Positions 17,855 through 27,627 are shown, counted from the first letter of the stretch. The stretch: DNA of 64,000 nt from Paenibacillus sp. LHD-38 (GCF_031157315.1 NZ_JAVIFU010000010.1:1-64000), one strand, 5' to 3'. The notes: generated by a model not told the origin, from the letters alone. Numbers and translations are program-made.

Positions 17855-19225
17855 CTACCTCACCCATCGGCCTCGCTTCACTTCAACTAAACCGTCAGCT
17901 TCTCCGTATACCTTATGTCCGCGCAAATAAGTTTCTTTTATCCGGCAATGCAGCTCTTCTCCAATATACGGACTGTGCTTATGCTTCTGATACAAATGCT
18001 CCTTCTCCAATATATAAGACTTGTTTAAATCAATCAGCACGAGATCGGCATCTGCGCCTATCCGTATCTCACCTTTAGAATCTTGAAGACCAAATCGCCT
18101 TGCAGGCCCGCCCGAGAGCAAGTCGCTGAGCAGCGTAAGCGGCAAGCCGCGCTTGACATGGCCTTCTCCAATAATGAGCTCTACCGAGCTTTGCGCACCG
18201 GCAATGCCGCCCCAAGCATCAAAGAAGTTGTCCGCTTCCTTCATGGAGGCGGGACACGGCGAATGATCCGACGAGATCATATCGACCGCACCCTCCGCAA
18301 TGACTCCCCAAAGTTTCTCCCGCTCCGCATAATCCCGCAGCGGCGGCGAGCATTTGGCAACCGCTCCCTTGTCATCCAAATCCGCCGAAGTCAACATCAA
18401 ATAGTGGGGACAAGTCTCCACCGTCACATTGATACCGCGTTCACGCGCCTGCAAAATAGAGCGAACGCCCGCCTCGCTGCTTATATGCACGAAATGAAGC
18501 GCACAGCCCGACTGCTCCGCATAAAAGAGAGCCCGGTTAATCGCTTCAAGCTCGGCTATAACGGGCCGCGAGGCCACATAATCAGCCGGTGTCAACCGTC
18601 CTGCCTGCCGCATGTCCCGGCCAAGCTTCGACACGATCGGCTCGCTCTCGGCGTGCAGGGCGAGCACCTTGTTTACGCCCGCAATGATTTTCATGCCTTC
18701 GAGCAGCGTGTAATCATCTACCTCGCGGAACGCATCCTCGCTCGGATCGCCCGGCGATGACATGAACGCCTTGAACCCAACGACTCCCGCCTCATGCAGC
18801 GGAATAAGCTCATGCAGCTTGCCGGGCACCAATCCGCCCCAAATGGCGTAATCCACATAAGACCTATCCTTTGCCGCGGCAAGCTTTTGCTCCATCGCGC
18901 TCACCGTAACGGTAGGCGGAATGCCATTCAACGGCATATCGACATAAGTCGTGCATCCGCCGGCTGCGAGCGCGGCGGAGCCTGTCTCAAAGCCTTCCCA
19001 ATCACCTAAGCCAGGCTCGTTTAAGTGGACGTGGACATCAATCATGCCCGCCATGACCGTTAGCCCGGATGCATCCGCGATCTGAGCGGCATGTCCTGCG
19101 TCAAGCGCTTCGCCCAGCTGAACAATCCGCCCCGCTTTAATGCCGATATCAAGCACTCGGACCTCATTCTTCAATACCACGCTGCCGTTTTTTATGATTA
19201 AATCGAGCTTATCCATTCCCGCCAT
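17855..19225 (-). CDS. pucH: Allantoinase PucH
   Basis: 456-residue amidohydrolase that opens allantoin to allantoate. Key residues are H65 and H67 in DVHVHLNEPG, carboxylated K152 in VVGFKAFMSSPG, later His ligands in ALHAESE and LHFVHISS, and the catalytic Asp in SSDHSPCP. Length fits bacterial allantoinases. The start at ATG 19225 after GGCGGAGAG is preferred over the longer frame to 19318. First gene of pucH-pucF-pucG; a hairpin repeat and a terminator separate it from the ABC importer upstream. Confidence 0.9.
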   Translation of the reverse strand: MAGMDKLDLIIKNGSVVLKNEVRVLDIGIKAGRIVQLGEALDAGHAAQIADASGLTVMAGMIDVHVHLNEPGLGDWEGFETGSAALAAGGCTTYVDMPLNGIPPTVTVSAMEQKLAAAKDRSYVDYAIWGGLVPGKLHELIPLHEAGVVGFKAFMSSPGDPSEDAFREVDDYTLLEGMKIIAGVNKVLALHAESEPIVSKLGRDMRQAGRLTPADYVASRPVIAELEAINRALFYAEQSGCALHFVHISSEAGVRSILQARERGINVTVETCPHYLMLTSADLDDKGAVAKCSPPLRDYAEREKLWGVIAEGAVDMISSDHSPCPASMKEADNFFDAWGGIAGAQSSVELIIGEGHVKRGLPLTLLSDLLSGGPARRFGLQDSKGEIRIGADADLVLIDLNKSYILEKEHLYQKHKHSPYIGEELHCRIKETYLRGHKVYGEADGLVEVKRGRWVR

Positions 19226-19371
19226 CTCACTCTCCGCCTTTCTCGGCGCAGGGGTTAACTCTGCGAACCCCACACCTAAATCCATCCTCTGTTGCAGTTT
19301 ATGAGCAAATTCAGCCAAATAGTGAAGCAGTCTCTACTAAATTTTCAACCGCTGCGCAGCCCCTAACCGCC

Positions 19372-19420
19372 AAGCGCAAACGGCTGTCGCCGTCCTCTGG
19401 CGGCACAAGCTCGTTTCGCG
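19372..19420 (+). repeat. REP-like hairpin repeat, copy at 19.4 kb
   Basis: AAGCGCAAACGGCTGTCGCC...CTCTGGCGGCACAAGCTCGTTTCGCG, the same imperfect palindrome as at 14138, in the gap between pucH and the substrate-binding protein gene. Confidence 0.75.
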
Positions 19421-19469
19421 GCGAAATATAGGCTTGGTATAAGTTTCAAACTTATATTTTCCTATATTT

Positions 19470-19515
19470 TAAACAAGCAGGCCGCGGACAACGAGGTCCG
19501 CGGCCCGATTAGCTA
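19470..19515 (-). terminator. Intrinsic terminator after the ABC importer genes
   Basis: GGCCGCGGAC / GTCCGCGGCC perfect 10-bp stem (19481-19505 region) followed on the minus strand by TGCTTGTTTAAAATAT. It would end or attenuate the importer transcript before pucH. Confidence 0.75.
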
Positions 19516-19572
19516 CCATCGATTATGAGGGAGCAAGCCTGCTGTCGGCCTGCGTTTTGTTATCCTTTTTTT

Positions 19573-20658
19573 CTACTTCAGCTCAGTTACGACCAAGCTT
19601 GCGTCTACTTCCTTCAACAAGCTAAGATCATGGTAAGATGCCGCTGCCGGAATAGATTTGATGTTGCCAACCGACTTCAGATACTCACCGACAGCCGGGC
19701 CGTTGCTTCCGTTTACGTAAGTATCGCCAACCTCCATGGAATACACGTTGCGGGACATAATTTGCGTCAGCTCTTCTTCCGTCAAGTGAAGCTCGGGAGC
19801 CAGTGTCTTGATCGCTTCTTCACGGTTGTCATTAATGTAATCTGTTGCTTTCTTCAAAGCGCGGAGCACAGCCTTCAGCGTGTTCGGGTTTTTCGCCAGA
19901 AAATCATCGGATACTTGAATGGTCGTATGTACGCTCATCCAATTCACATCCCCCTGCTTGTCAGGCAGTTCACTCTTCGTTCCGCTGAAGAGGAACTGGC
20001 CGCCGCCTTGGATCGCCTTCGTAATGAACGGCTCCCAAGCAGCCAGCGCATCGATATCCCCTTTCTCCAAAGCGACTACCGCATCGCTTGGCGCAAGGTT
20101 CACGTATTTGATTTTGCTAGCGTCTACGCCAAGCTCTTTGGCCATGTTATTGATGGCAATGGTAACGTCAGCACCGCTCGGGATACCGATCGTTTTGCCC
20201 TCAAGATCCTTCGCGCTCTTCAGCTCCAGCTTACTTGAACCGACAACCGCCTGCGTACCGGCAATTTGAGCGAGCGGGGCAATGATTTTGACCGGAATAT
20301 CCGTCGATTTCAAAATAATATCCATAAAGTTCGTTTGAATGCTTACAGGAGCGCTGCCGCCGGCTACCATCGGACCGATATCCGGGCCGCTTTCGATCAG
20401 CTGACTCGTTACGTTAAGCCCTTCTTCCTTGAAGTAACCAAGCTTATCTGCAATGATTTGCTGCGAGGAGATTTGAGCATCACGGACACCGACCAATGTC
20501 AGATCCACCGTCTCCAGCTCCGCGGAGGCTGGCGCATTCGATGCCGCTCCTTCGTTCACGGCTGCCGGCGCATTGTTATTGCCGCCGCAGGCAGCAAGCA
20601 CAAAGGTTAACGACGTAAGTACGATTGCAGATTTGAACCAATTCCCGGATTTCTTCAT
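19573..20658 (-). CDS. ABC importer substrate-binding lipoprotein (SsuA/NrtA/TauA type)
   Basis: 361-residue lipoprotein. The signal segment ends in VLAAC at about residue 22. The mature protein has the NMT1/SsuA fold pattern: LVGVRDAQISSQQIIADKLG at the start, GKTIGIPSGADVT and DALAAWEPFITKA. ATG 20658 follows GGAGGGAATACCT. This family binds sulfonates, nitrate, taurine, pyrimidine precursors and similar small solutes. The setting between pucR and puc catabolic genes suggests allantoin or another purine-derived nitrogen compound, which is inference. Confidence 0.85.
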   Translation of the reverse strand: MKKSGNWFKSAIVLTSLTFVLAACGGNNNAPAAVNEGAASNAPASAELETVDLTLVGVRDAQISSQQIIADKLGYFKEEGLNVTSQLIESGPDIGPMVAGGSAPVSIQTNFMDIILKSTDIPVKIIAPLAQIAGTQAVVGSSKLELKSAKDLEGKTIGIPSGADVTIAINNMAKELGVDASKIKYVNLAPSDAVVALEKGDIDALAAWEPFITKAIQGGGQFLFSGTKSELPDKQGDVNWMSVHTTIQVSDDFLAKNPNTLKAVLRALKKATDYINDNREEAIKTLAPELHLTEEELTQIMSRNVYSMEVGDTYVNGSNGPAVGEYLKSVGNIKSIPAAASYHDLSLLKEVDASLVVTELK

Positions 20659-20762
20659 AGGTATTCCCTCCACTTTTCTCTTTGTAGTTACAATTTGCCA
20701 CGCCATTTCCCTTGTATCACTTGCAGGTTTCACTTGCTTCCCTCTAGTCCGGGTATACAGCG

Positions 20763-21665
20763 TCACTTCTCGATGGCATCTCGAAGCCCGCCTTTGCGCC
20801 AAACCATAACCCTTTTCTCTACAAGCTTCAGAAGGTAAGAGAACAAGCTATATTCCAAGCCGATCAAAATGATGGCAATGAACATGTTCGTGATTTTGAA
20901 ATAGTTTCTGGCATCTACGATAATGTAGCCTAGACCCGATTTTGCACCCATCATCTCAGAGACGATAAGAGCGGAGAAGGATAGCCCAAGACTTACCTGC
21001 GCGCCGACGAGAAAATTCGGAATCGCCGAAGGCAGCATGACTCTTGTAAAGATTTGGCGTTCTGTCGCCCCCAGACTAAGCGCTGAACGAATCAGGGTGG
21101 AAGGCACGGACTTGAAGCCATCCAGCGTGTAAACGAGCACCGGGATAAAAGTCGTCCATGCAATGAGCAGCACCTTCGGAAACTCTCCGATGCCGAACCA
21201 GATAATGAACAAAGGCAGCAGCGCCAAGGTAGGGATAGGACCAACCAGATTGAGGATCGGCGAGAACCACCGCTCGACGGTTTTGAACTTGCTCATGATG
21301 ACGCCGAGCCCTACTGCCACTGCGCTTCCGATCACAAAGCCTAATGCGATTCGGATCGTGCTTGAAAGGAGACTGTCTGTAATCATTCCTGTCTTCGCCA
21401 GCTCCCAGCCCTCCGACAGCAGCACGGTTGGAGCCGGAAGGAAGTTTGGGTTAAAAAACTTGGCGGTTTCATTCACTCTGGAGAACAACTCCCAAAACAC
21501 AAAAAACAGAATGGAGGGGAGGATATTATATTTCTGGAAAAATCGGCTGAATGCAGAGGGACGCTTGCCCCTCTCCCGCTTGCTGATGACGGGCGCCCCC
21601 GACAAAGCCGATACGCCCGTCCCTGCATCCTTTACCGTAGATAATTTTGATTTTGCTCCGTTCAT
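20763..21665 (-). CDS. ABC importer permease (SsuC/TauC type)
   Basis: 300-residue BPD-type inner-membrane permease with about six hydrophobic segments and an EAA-like loop SALSLGATERQIFTRVMLPSA. It starts at ATG 21665 overlapping the ATPase stop (TAATG), so the two are coupled. A 104-base gap separates it from the substrate-binding gene. The N-terminal 35 residues are polar and unusual in length but have no recognisable motif. Confidence 0.88.
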   Translation of the reverse strand: MNGAKSKLSTVKDAGTGVSALSGAPVISKRERGKRPSAFSRFFQKYNILPSILFFVFWELFSRVNETAKFFNPNFLPAPTVLLSEGWELAKTGMITDSLLSSTIRIALGFVIGSAVAVGLGVIMSKFKTVERWFSPILNLVGPIPTLALLPLFIIWFGIGEFPKVLLIAWTTFIPVLVYTLDGFKSVPSTLIRSALSLGATERQIFTRVMLPSAIPNFLVGAQVSLGLSFSALIVSEMMGAKSGLGYIIVDARNYFKITNMFIAIILIGLEYSLFSYLLKLVEKRVMVWRKGGLRDAIEK

Positions 21666-22426
21666 TACGATCCCACCTTTGCTTGCGCTAGCTCCACATG
21701 CTCTTCATCCATGAGAACCCGTTCAATCCGGCTCATCATCTCGCCAAATCCAGCGGAATGAGAAGAACGGGGATGCTTGATACCCACCTCGAAAATTTCC
21801 GCAATCTCGCCATGCTTCATCACAACGACCCGATCCGCGAGATAAACCGCTTCACTGATACTGTGCGTGACGAATAGGATGGTCGGCTTGAGCTGACTGC
21901 AAATCTTTTGAAGCTCGACGCGCATCGTTTCCCGCGTCAGGACATCCAGTGCGCCAAACGGCTCATCCATAAGCAAAATATCCGGTTTGCTCGCAAGTGC
22001 CCTTGCAATCCCTACACGCTGCTTCATCCCTCCCGACAGCTCTCCGGGATAATGAGAGGCATATTGCTCGAGGCCGACCAGCTTCAGAAACGCCATGGCT
22101 GTTTCCTTCGCCTGCGCTTTCGGCATCTTCTGCACTTCGGGACCAAAGGCAATATTGTCCTTTATGGTCATCCAGGGAAATAAAGCATGATCCTGAAATA
22201 CCATCCCTCTTGATTTCGAGGGTCCTTTAATCTCTTCTCCATCTACCGTAATCGAACCGTCAGCCGGCAAAAGGTAACCTGCAATCATATTCAAGAGCGT
22301 CGATTTGCCGCATCCGCTATGGCCAAGTATGCAAATAAACTCATGTGAGTTAACCGTAAGATCTACATTTTTCAAAATCGTTCTTGATCCAAAGCTCTTT
22401 CCAACCTGATTCACTACCAACTTCAT
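21665..22426 (-). CDS. ABC importer ATPase (SsuB/TauB type)
   Basis: 253-residue ATP-binding subunit. Walker A GHSGCGKST (K41), Q-loop GMVFQDHALFPW, signature LSGGMKQR, Walker B ILLMDEPFGALD, H-loop FVTHSISEA. First gene of the importer operon on the minus strand, with a GlnR/TnrA-type box 25 bases before its start codon. Substrate as for the binding protein. Confidence 0.9.
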   Translation of the reverse strand: MKLVVNQVGKSFGSRTILKNVDLTVNSHEFICILGHSGCGKSTLLNMIAGYLLPADGSITVDGEEIKGPSKSRGMVFQDHALFPWMTIKDNIAFGPEVQKMPKAQAKETAMAFLKLVGLEQYASHYPGELSGGMKQRVGIARALASKPDILLMDEPFGALDVLTRETMRVELQKICSQLKPTILFVTHSISEAVYLADRVVVMKHGEIAEIFEVGIKHPRSSHSAGFGEMMSRIERVLMDEEHVELAQAKVGS

Positions 22427-22450
22427 TTCCCCAACCCCAATCCATTTTGT

Positions 22451-22467
22451 TGTTAGCTTATATTACA
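22451..22467. promoter_or_regulatory. GlnR/TnrA-type nitrogen box in the importer-pucR gap
   Basis: TGTTA-GCTTATA-TTACA fits TGTNA-N7-TNACA exactly. It lies between the divergent importer operon (start 22426) and pucR (start 22650), closer to the importer. Position close to the start codon could mean repression (GlnR-like) rather than activation. Confidence 0.6.
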
Positions 22468-22649
22468 TGTATCGGTGATGTATAACTACATCATAATTCG
22501 TATCGCCCCCCTTGTCATTGTGCACAATAGCTAAAAATATCGCAGATTCATTGAATACTACACACAATCATACATTTACACCTCGCGGCATAAGTGATAT
22601 ATTGATGTCATAAAATCTAACATAAAATTCATTGGTGGTGCATGCGGTC

Positions 22650-24320
22650 ATGCTTCTTAAAGAACTTATCTCTCTCCCTATCTATGCGAATGCGAAGGTG
22701 GTTGCCGGACATGACGGCATGACAAACAGCGTCCAATCGGTCAACATCATGGACGCTCCTGATATTATTAATTATTTAAAACCGCAAGAGCTGCTGCTTA
22801 CGACAGGTTATGCGATGAAGGACCATCCCGAAGCGCTTCTGTCTCTCGTAACGAGTATGGCCAAGGTCGGCTGTGCCGGGCTTGCGATTAAGACAAAACG
22901 TTTTTTGCAAGAGGTTCCGGAGGATGTGCTGAAATGTGCGGAGAGGCTGCAATTCCCGATTATCGAGCTGTCGCTGGAGCAATCGCTCGGCGATATCTCC
23001 AACTACTCGCTCAGTCACATTTTGGAAAAGCGGACCGATGAGCTTCATTATGCGTTAACGACGCATAAGCAATTTTCGCAGATGATTATGCAGGGCAAGA
23101 GCACCGAGGATGTCATAGAAGCGCTCGCTCTCCTGATTGATTCGCCGGTCATGCTTATGAACGCGCAAGCGGGGCTGCTCTTCCGTTCGAATTCCATGAC
23201 AGAGGAGCTGTATCACAAGCTCTCATCCGAGCTTCAAGCCGAGCTGGCATCACTCTCGCCGCACGGTTCCTTCACCATCCCGCTTTCCCTGCAGCAATCC
23301 AGCGGAACGTTCTATTCGACAGCTGAGCTCCATCCGATCGTAACCTTCCAGCTCGAAGGCTACTTAATCGCCCTGACGAGCGATATCAGCAAGCATTTCA
23401 GCAATCTGACGAAGCATGCCATGGAACAAGCCGCTAACGTCATTGGGCTTGAGCTTATGAAAAAGCAAGCGGTAAAAGAGCGGTCACGGCGGTACAAAAA
23501 CGAGTTTTTTTCCGACTTCTTTGATGGATTGATCACTTCGGAGCAGGAACTTATGCACCGCAGCAAAAACTATGACCTGCTTGGCCATCCCGTCTATATT
23601 AGTGTTGTCGCCAAACGCGATACTTCCTTCGATTTGCTTCGCTCCTCCAGCACGCTCGAGTCGGACGGCCGCTTCATATCGGAGCGCGATCGCCATTACA
23701 ACCTGTTGAAAAGCGAATTTTCGAAGCTGGATCTGCGTTTTGTGATGTTCACCAAAAACGAATATTTTTGCTTCCTTATCGCCCTGCATGCAAGCCAGCA
23801 CGTGACGGAAGGCAAGGAAAGCAAGTTTATCGAGCAGCTGAAGCATATGGTCAGCACGTTAGGCGAGCTTCACGGCATTCCCATTTCTATCGGTGTCGGC
23901 AATCCGGTATCGCAGCTGCCCCATATCCCCTTGTCCTACAAAGAAGCAGTCGAAGCCTTGCAAACAGGCTATGATGCCCGCAAAAAGCAGTTCGTTCAGC
24001 CCTACCGCGCCAAAAACTTCAATAACCTGCTTCGTTTGATTCCGAAGGAGGAACTAAAGGAATATTACGAAGAAACCTTTAAGGATTTGCTGAGCATCGA
24101 AGGTAAAGAGCGCAGCGATTTGCTCAAAACGCTCAGCACCTTTTACAATACGCATTGCCAACTGGCGGAAACCGCGAAACAGCTGTTTGTCCACCGCAAC
24201 ACAGTAACTTATCGCCTTGAAAAATGCGAAAGGCTCACCGGCCGGGATCTGCGGGATCCTGTCGAGAGCCTCCGCTTCCGCACTGCATTCTCCATGGAAT
24301 CGTTGTTCATGGCCGATTGA
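22650..24320 (+). CDS. pucR: PucR-family regulator of purine/ureide catabolism
   Basis: 556-residue cytoplasmic regulator. The N-terminal PucR domain (about 1-125; DAPDIINYLKPQELLLTTGY) is followed by a middle GGDEF-like domain (about 290-420) and a C-terminal helix-turn-helix of the PucR/CdaR type with AETAKQLFVHRNTVTYRLEK. In B. subtilis PucR senses allantoin/allantoate and activates puc genes. Its place divergent from the importer and near pucHFG supports the same role. ATG 22650 has GGTGGTG eight bases before it; a TTG at 22632 is the alternative. Confidence 0.88.
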   Translation: MLLKELISLPIYANAKVVAGHDGMTNSVQSVNIMDAPDIINYLKPQELLLTTGYAMKDHPEALLSLVTSMAKVGCAGLAIKTKRFLQEVPEDVLKCAERLQFPIIELSLEQSLGDISNYSLSHILEKRTDELHYALTTHKQFSQMIMQGKSTEDVIEALALLIDSPVMLMNAQAGLLFRSNSMTEELYHKLSSELQAELASLSPHGSFTIPLSLQQSSGTFYSTAELHPIVTFQLEGYLIALTSDISKHFSNLTKHAMEQAANVIGLELMKKQAVKERSRRYKNEFFSDFFDGLITSEQELMHRSKNYDLLGHPVYISVVAKRDTSFDLLRSSSTLESDGRFISERDRHYNLLKSEFSKLDLRFVMFTKNEYFCFLIALHASQHVTEGKESKFIEQLKHMVSTLGELHGIPISIGVGNPVSQLPHIPLSYKEAVEALQTGYDARKKQFVQPYRAKNFNNLLRLIPKEELKEYYEETFKDLLSIEGKERSDLLKTLSTFYNTHCQLAETAKQLFVHRNTVTYRLEKCERLTGRDLRDPVESLRFRTAFSMESLFMAD

Positions 24321-24364
24321 ACCCACTGAAGCATCGCAGGTATTACCAAGTATGACTAACACTA

Positions 24365-24411
24365 AACCCTCGCTGTAAGCACACCTAGGTGTGCTTACAG
24401 CGAGGGTTTTT
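24365..24411. terminator. Bidirectional terminator, near-perfect palindrome
   Basis: CCCTCGCTGTAAGCACACC pairs with GGTGTGCTTACAGCGAGGG with a two-base loop, then TTTTT; a shorter A run on the other side. It serves pucR and the convergent ATP-grasp gene. Confidence 0.85.
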
Positions 24412-24423
24412 CAGCTGCACTCT

Positions 24424-25266
24424 CTACCCGATTCCTCGTTTTGCCTTTTTACAGTTTAGCCGGTAGGTCTTGCCGTATGCTTTGGCATAACGGACGATCT
24501 TTCGCAGCATCGATTGGTCATCGAGCAGCGTAAACGGACAGGGATCCGGCCGCGTATTCACCTCAAGGATCCAAGGCTTCAACTGCCTGTCAATCGCAAG
24601 ATCAAGTCCCAGCTCCTTGATTCCCGGATAAACTTTTTGGAGCCGCTTTGCCGTATTGACTGCCAGCTTATTCATTTGCTCCAGCATTTGGGCCCGCTTC
24701 ACCTTGCTCGTATAGGGCTTCAGCAAATAGTCGGTTGGATAAATGGTCCCGCCTTGGCTTCCGTTCGTCACGATTTTGCGAGGATGAGCCGCTCTGCCTA
24801 AAGTGCCGGTCGCTTCCCAAATACCGCGAGGCGATTGCTGTATAACGAGGCGAATGTCAAAAGGCCTGCCTTTGTGTTTAAGCAAATGAATGCCCTTTTG
24901 CACAAGATATTCCTTCCCCTTCGTGCTTTTCAGAATGGATAGGTAAGCCTCTTTGTAAGTACGAAAGGTTAACCGCGTCTCCCCAAGCTGGTACGAATAG
25001 CTGTGCGCCGCTCGGCCAGATCCCTTTCCCTCATTCAGCTCCACCTTCATAACGCCGTTCCCTAGTGATCCAAGCGTCGGTTTCACGTATACCATTTTCC
25101 ACTTCAGCAGCATCTCCCGCAGGCCTTTTTCGGTCATCATCCGCGCCGGGGGCAGGTATTTTCTAACCTGCGGATCAACCTGCAGGACAACTGTCTTCGT
25201 CCACTTGCTCGCAACGGTGCTGTGTACTTTTTTCACAGGCGCCGCCTTGGCTTGCTTTTTATTCAC
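24424..25266 (-). CDS. YheC/YheD-family spore-coat-associated ATP-grasp protein
   Basis: 280 residues. The ATP-grasp features of the YheC/D family are visible: VYVKPTLGSLGNGVMKV (nucleotide-binding P-loop-like segment), VQKGIHLLKHKGRPFDIRLV, and GLDLAIDRQLKPWILEVNTRPDP, with the metal-binding ELGLDLAID and EVNTRP. In B. subtilis YheC and YheD are found in the spore coat; the reaction is unknown. GTG 25266 is chosen because GGGAGGGG lies five bases before it; an upstream frame to 25332 is open but lacks a good site. Confidence 0.8.
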   Translation of the reverse strand: MNKKQAKAAPVKKVHSTVASKWTKTVVLQVDPQVRKYLPPARMMTEKGLREMLLKWKMVYVKPTLGSLGNGVMKVELNEGKGSGRAAHSYSYQLGETRLTFRTYKEAYLSILKSTKGKEYLVQKGIHLLKHKGRPFDIRLVIQQSPRGIWEATGTLGRAAHPRKIVTNGSQGGTIYPTDYLLKPYTSKVKRAQMLEQMNKLAVNTAKRLQKVYPGIKELGLDLAIDRQLKPWILEVNTRPDPCPFTLLDDQSMLRKIVRYAKAYGKTYRLNCKKAKRGIG

Positions 25267-25420
25267 AAAATTCCCCTCCCAGATACTCGCTCCTATTAGC
25301 ATACGGTTCTTCCGCAAATTGGATGTAGGCATTTGTCGTCATAAGCCGAACCTGCACGAAATCGCGACATATGCTTTGGTAAGTAAATATACGAGGGATT
25401 TATCCATAGGAGGCTAACGA

Positions 25421-26665
25421 ATGTCATCCTCATCCCCGCTGCAGCGGCAAATCATGCGTATATGCCAGCTTCACGCCTGGTACGGCGATTTGCTGGCGCA
25501 AAGCGAAATACAGCCGCATGCCTGCGAAATATCTGAGCTGCCGCTTATGACCTCTGCGCTGCTCGAAAAGCATTACTATGCGCAGCAAGCGCGTCAAGAA
25601 GCCGGATTGTCGGTATTCAAAACTTCCGGCACCTCGACAGGCGTCCGGAAAGCGATCTATTACTCCGAAGAAGATGACGAAAAGTATATCGCAGCAAAAG
25701 CGGAATCCTTCCGCGAATGGCTCGCGGCGACCGACAGCGCAGGTCCTAATTGCCGTCCTGCCGTTATCAAAAAAGCGTTAGCAGACATGGGAACCGGTCA
25801 CGCCGCCAGCACTGCGCTCACCATATTCAAGCAGCTGGGCTGGCAAGCGGAATCACTGTCCTTCGAGCTGCCCATCGAACAGCATATCGCGAAGCTCGAA
25901 GCCTTTCGGCCGGAGCTGCTTTATACGATGCCTTCAATCTTGGATGCTATCGTCTCCGCTTCGGGAGAACCGCATCTGCTGGGCATACAAAAAATCATTC
26001 TCGTCGGCGAGATCGCGCCGCCTGAATGGCAAAGCAACATCGCGGCCCGCTTTGGCATCGAACCACAGGATATTTTGGACACCTACGGCTCTATTGAGAT
26101 CGGCGCTATCGCCGCTTACTCGCATGAGCTCGGCCAATATGTCATCGACAGCGGCATTCACGCCGAGGCTTTGCCTGCCGAGTTGATTGACGAGCGGTTC
26201 GAGCCTCTTCAAGCCAATGAAGCCGTTCTCGTACTGACCTCCTACGTACGCACCTTATTCCCAGCCATACGATACGTGACTTACGATGTCGTACGCGATT
26301 TTCGAACCGTTACAATCAATGGCAAGGAGCGGCAATGCTTCAGCTGTATCGCAAAACGAATCGGCACGGATTTGAAGCATGGCGAGAAAATTAGCTTGTA
26401 CGATATCGAAAGCGTCGTGCACCAATTTGTCCATGATGCCGAGCTTCGCGTAAAGCTCATTCAAAATAAGCTGTCCGTCCATATTCGAAGCAAATCTCTA
26501 AAAGACGAGATGCTTGTTCATATTCAGCATGCTATCGAGCATAAAATCGGTGATATTGGGCTCATGATTCAAAACCGAATTCTGGAAGGCATTTCAGTCA
26601 CACGCGCAGCGGAGAACGAACAGCTCGAACGAGGGGCGGTAAAATCCAAAAAAATTTATTTTTAA
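25421..26665 (+). CDS. Adenylate-forming enzyme, PaaK / coenzyme-F390-synthetase-like
   Basis: 414 residues with the PaaK-like pattern of ANL adenylating enzymes: FKTSGTSTGVRKAIYYSEED (the Thr/Ser/Gly-rich ATP loop), YTMPSILDAIV, KIILVGEIAPPEW, DTYGSIEIGAIA and IRYVTYDVVRDF. It should activate a carboxylic acid as an acyl-AMP. It is followed after 14 bases by sbnA, then sbnB, so it probably couples an acid to 2,3-diaminopropionate or otherwise uses it. No thiolation domain is fused. ATG follows AGGAGGCTAACGA. Substrate unknown. Confidence 0.8.
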   Translation: MSSSSPLQRQIMRICQLHAWYGDLLAQSEIQPHACEISELPLMTSALLEKHYYAQQARQEAGLSVFKTSGTSTGVRKAIYYSEEDDEKYIAAKAESFREWLAATDSAGPNCRPAVIKKALADMGTGHAASTALTIFKQLGWQAESLSFELPIEQHIAKLEAFRPELLYTMPSILDAIVSASGEPHLLGIQKIILVGEIAPPEWQSNIAARFGIEPQDILDTYGSIEIGAIAAYSHELGQYVIDSGIHAEALPAELIDERFEPLQANEAVLVLTSYVRTLFPAIRYVTYDVVRDFRTVTINGKERQCFSCIAKRIGTDLKHGEKISLYDIESVVHQFVHDAELRVKLIQNKLSVHIRSKSLKDEMLVHIQHAIEHKIGDIGLMIQNRILEGISVTRAAENEQLERGAVKSKKIYF

Positions 26666-26679
26666 GGGGTACTCATCCT

Positions 26680-27627
26680 ATGGAAAAAAGCTTGTTGTCG
26701 ATTATCGGGAACACACCGCTTGTGCAGCTCTCGAAGCTGTTCGCGAACGATCGCGGGATCACGGTTTTTGCCAAGCTCGAATTGCTTAATCCCGGAGGCA
26801 GCGCCAAAGACCGCTCCGCCGCGCGCATTATTCAAAAAGCTTTGGAAGACGGTCTAATCGGCCCCGGCTCCGTCATCATCGAGTCCAGCTCCGGGAATAT
26901 GGCCATCAGCCTTGCCGCTATTTGCTCCTACCTCGGCATGAGGTTCATTAGCGTCATTGATCCAAAGACGACGCAGCAGAACATTCGGATCATGCGCACC
27001 TATGGTGCCGATATCGAGCTCGTGACTGAAACCGATCCCGCGACGGGAGAGTTTCTGCCAGCAAGATTAAATAGGGTGCAGCAGCTCATCGAACGCACTC
27101 CGAATAGCTTTTGGCCGAATCAATATGCAAATGAAAACAACTACATGTCCCACTATGAGGGAACCATGCATGAGGTGATCGAGGAGCTGGGCCACGTCGA
27201 TTACATAGTCGGCGGAGTCAGCACCTGCGGCACGATGCTTGGATGCGCTAAATATGCACGCGACCACAAGTTGTCGACCAAGGTGGTCGCGGTTGATGCG
27301 GAGGGCAGCGTTATTTTTGGCGGAGCTAACAGCAAGCGACGGTTTCCCGGCCTCGGAACAGGGATTATCCCGCCTTTTGGGCAAACGAAATTTATGGACC
27401 TTGCCGTCAAGGTAGCTGATCGCGATATGGTTGCCGGCTGCAGACTGCTCGTTGCGAAAGAATCCCTACTCGCCGGCCCATCGTCCGGAGCGGTCATTCA
27501 CGCTTTGAAATCAATAGAACATCAGCTGCCGGACGGCTCCGTATGCGTTGTTATTTTGCATGATCGCGGCGAACGGTACATGGATACCGTTTATTCCGAT
27601 GAATGGGTAGATCAGCAATTTAAATAA
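26680..27627 (+). CDS. sbnA: SbnA-like N-(2-amino-2-carboxyethyl)-L-glutamate synthase
   Basis: 315-residue PLP enzyme of the cysteine-synthase fold. PLP lysine K43 is in NPGGSAKDRSA, the substrate loop is ESSSGNMAISLA, and the phosphate-binding glycine region is GGVSTCGTMLG. The SSSGN loop and the neighbour SbnB favour SbnA over CysK: SbnA joins O-phosphoserine and glutamate into ACEGA, the first step to L-2,3-diaminopropionate. A short gap to sbnB and to the upstream adenylating gene indicates one operon. Confidence 0.82.
   Translation: MEKSLLSIIGNTPLVQLSKLFANDRGITVFAKLELLNPGGSAKDRSAARIIQKALEDGLIGPGSVIIESSSGNMAISLAAICSYLGMRFISVIDPKTTQQNIRIMRTYGADIELVTETDPATGEFLPARLNRVQQLIERTPNSFWPNQYANENNYMSHYEGTMHEVIEELGHVDYIVGGVSTCGTMLGCAKYARDHKLSTKVVAVDAEGSVIFGGANSKRRFPGLGTGIIPPFGQTKFMDLAVKVADRDMVAGCRLLVAKESLLAGPSSGAVIHALKSIEHQLPDGSVCVVILHDRGERYMDTVYSDEWVDQQFK

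Noticed and set aside
22626..22638. PucR box (WWWCNTTGGTTAA) before pucR
   Set aside because: ATTCATTGGT matches the first ten positions but the last three do not, and it overlaps the ribosome binding region.
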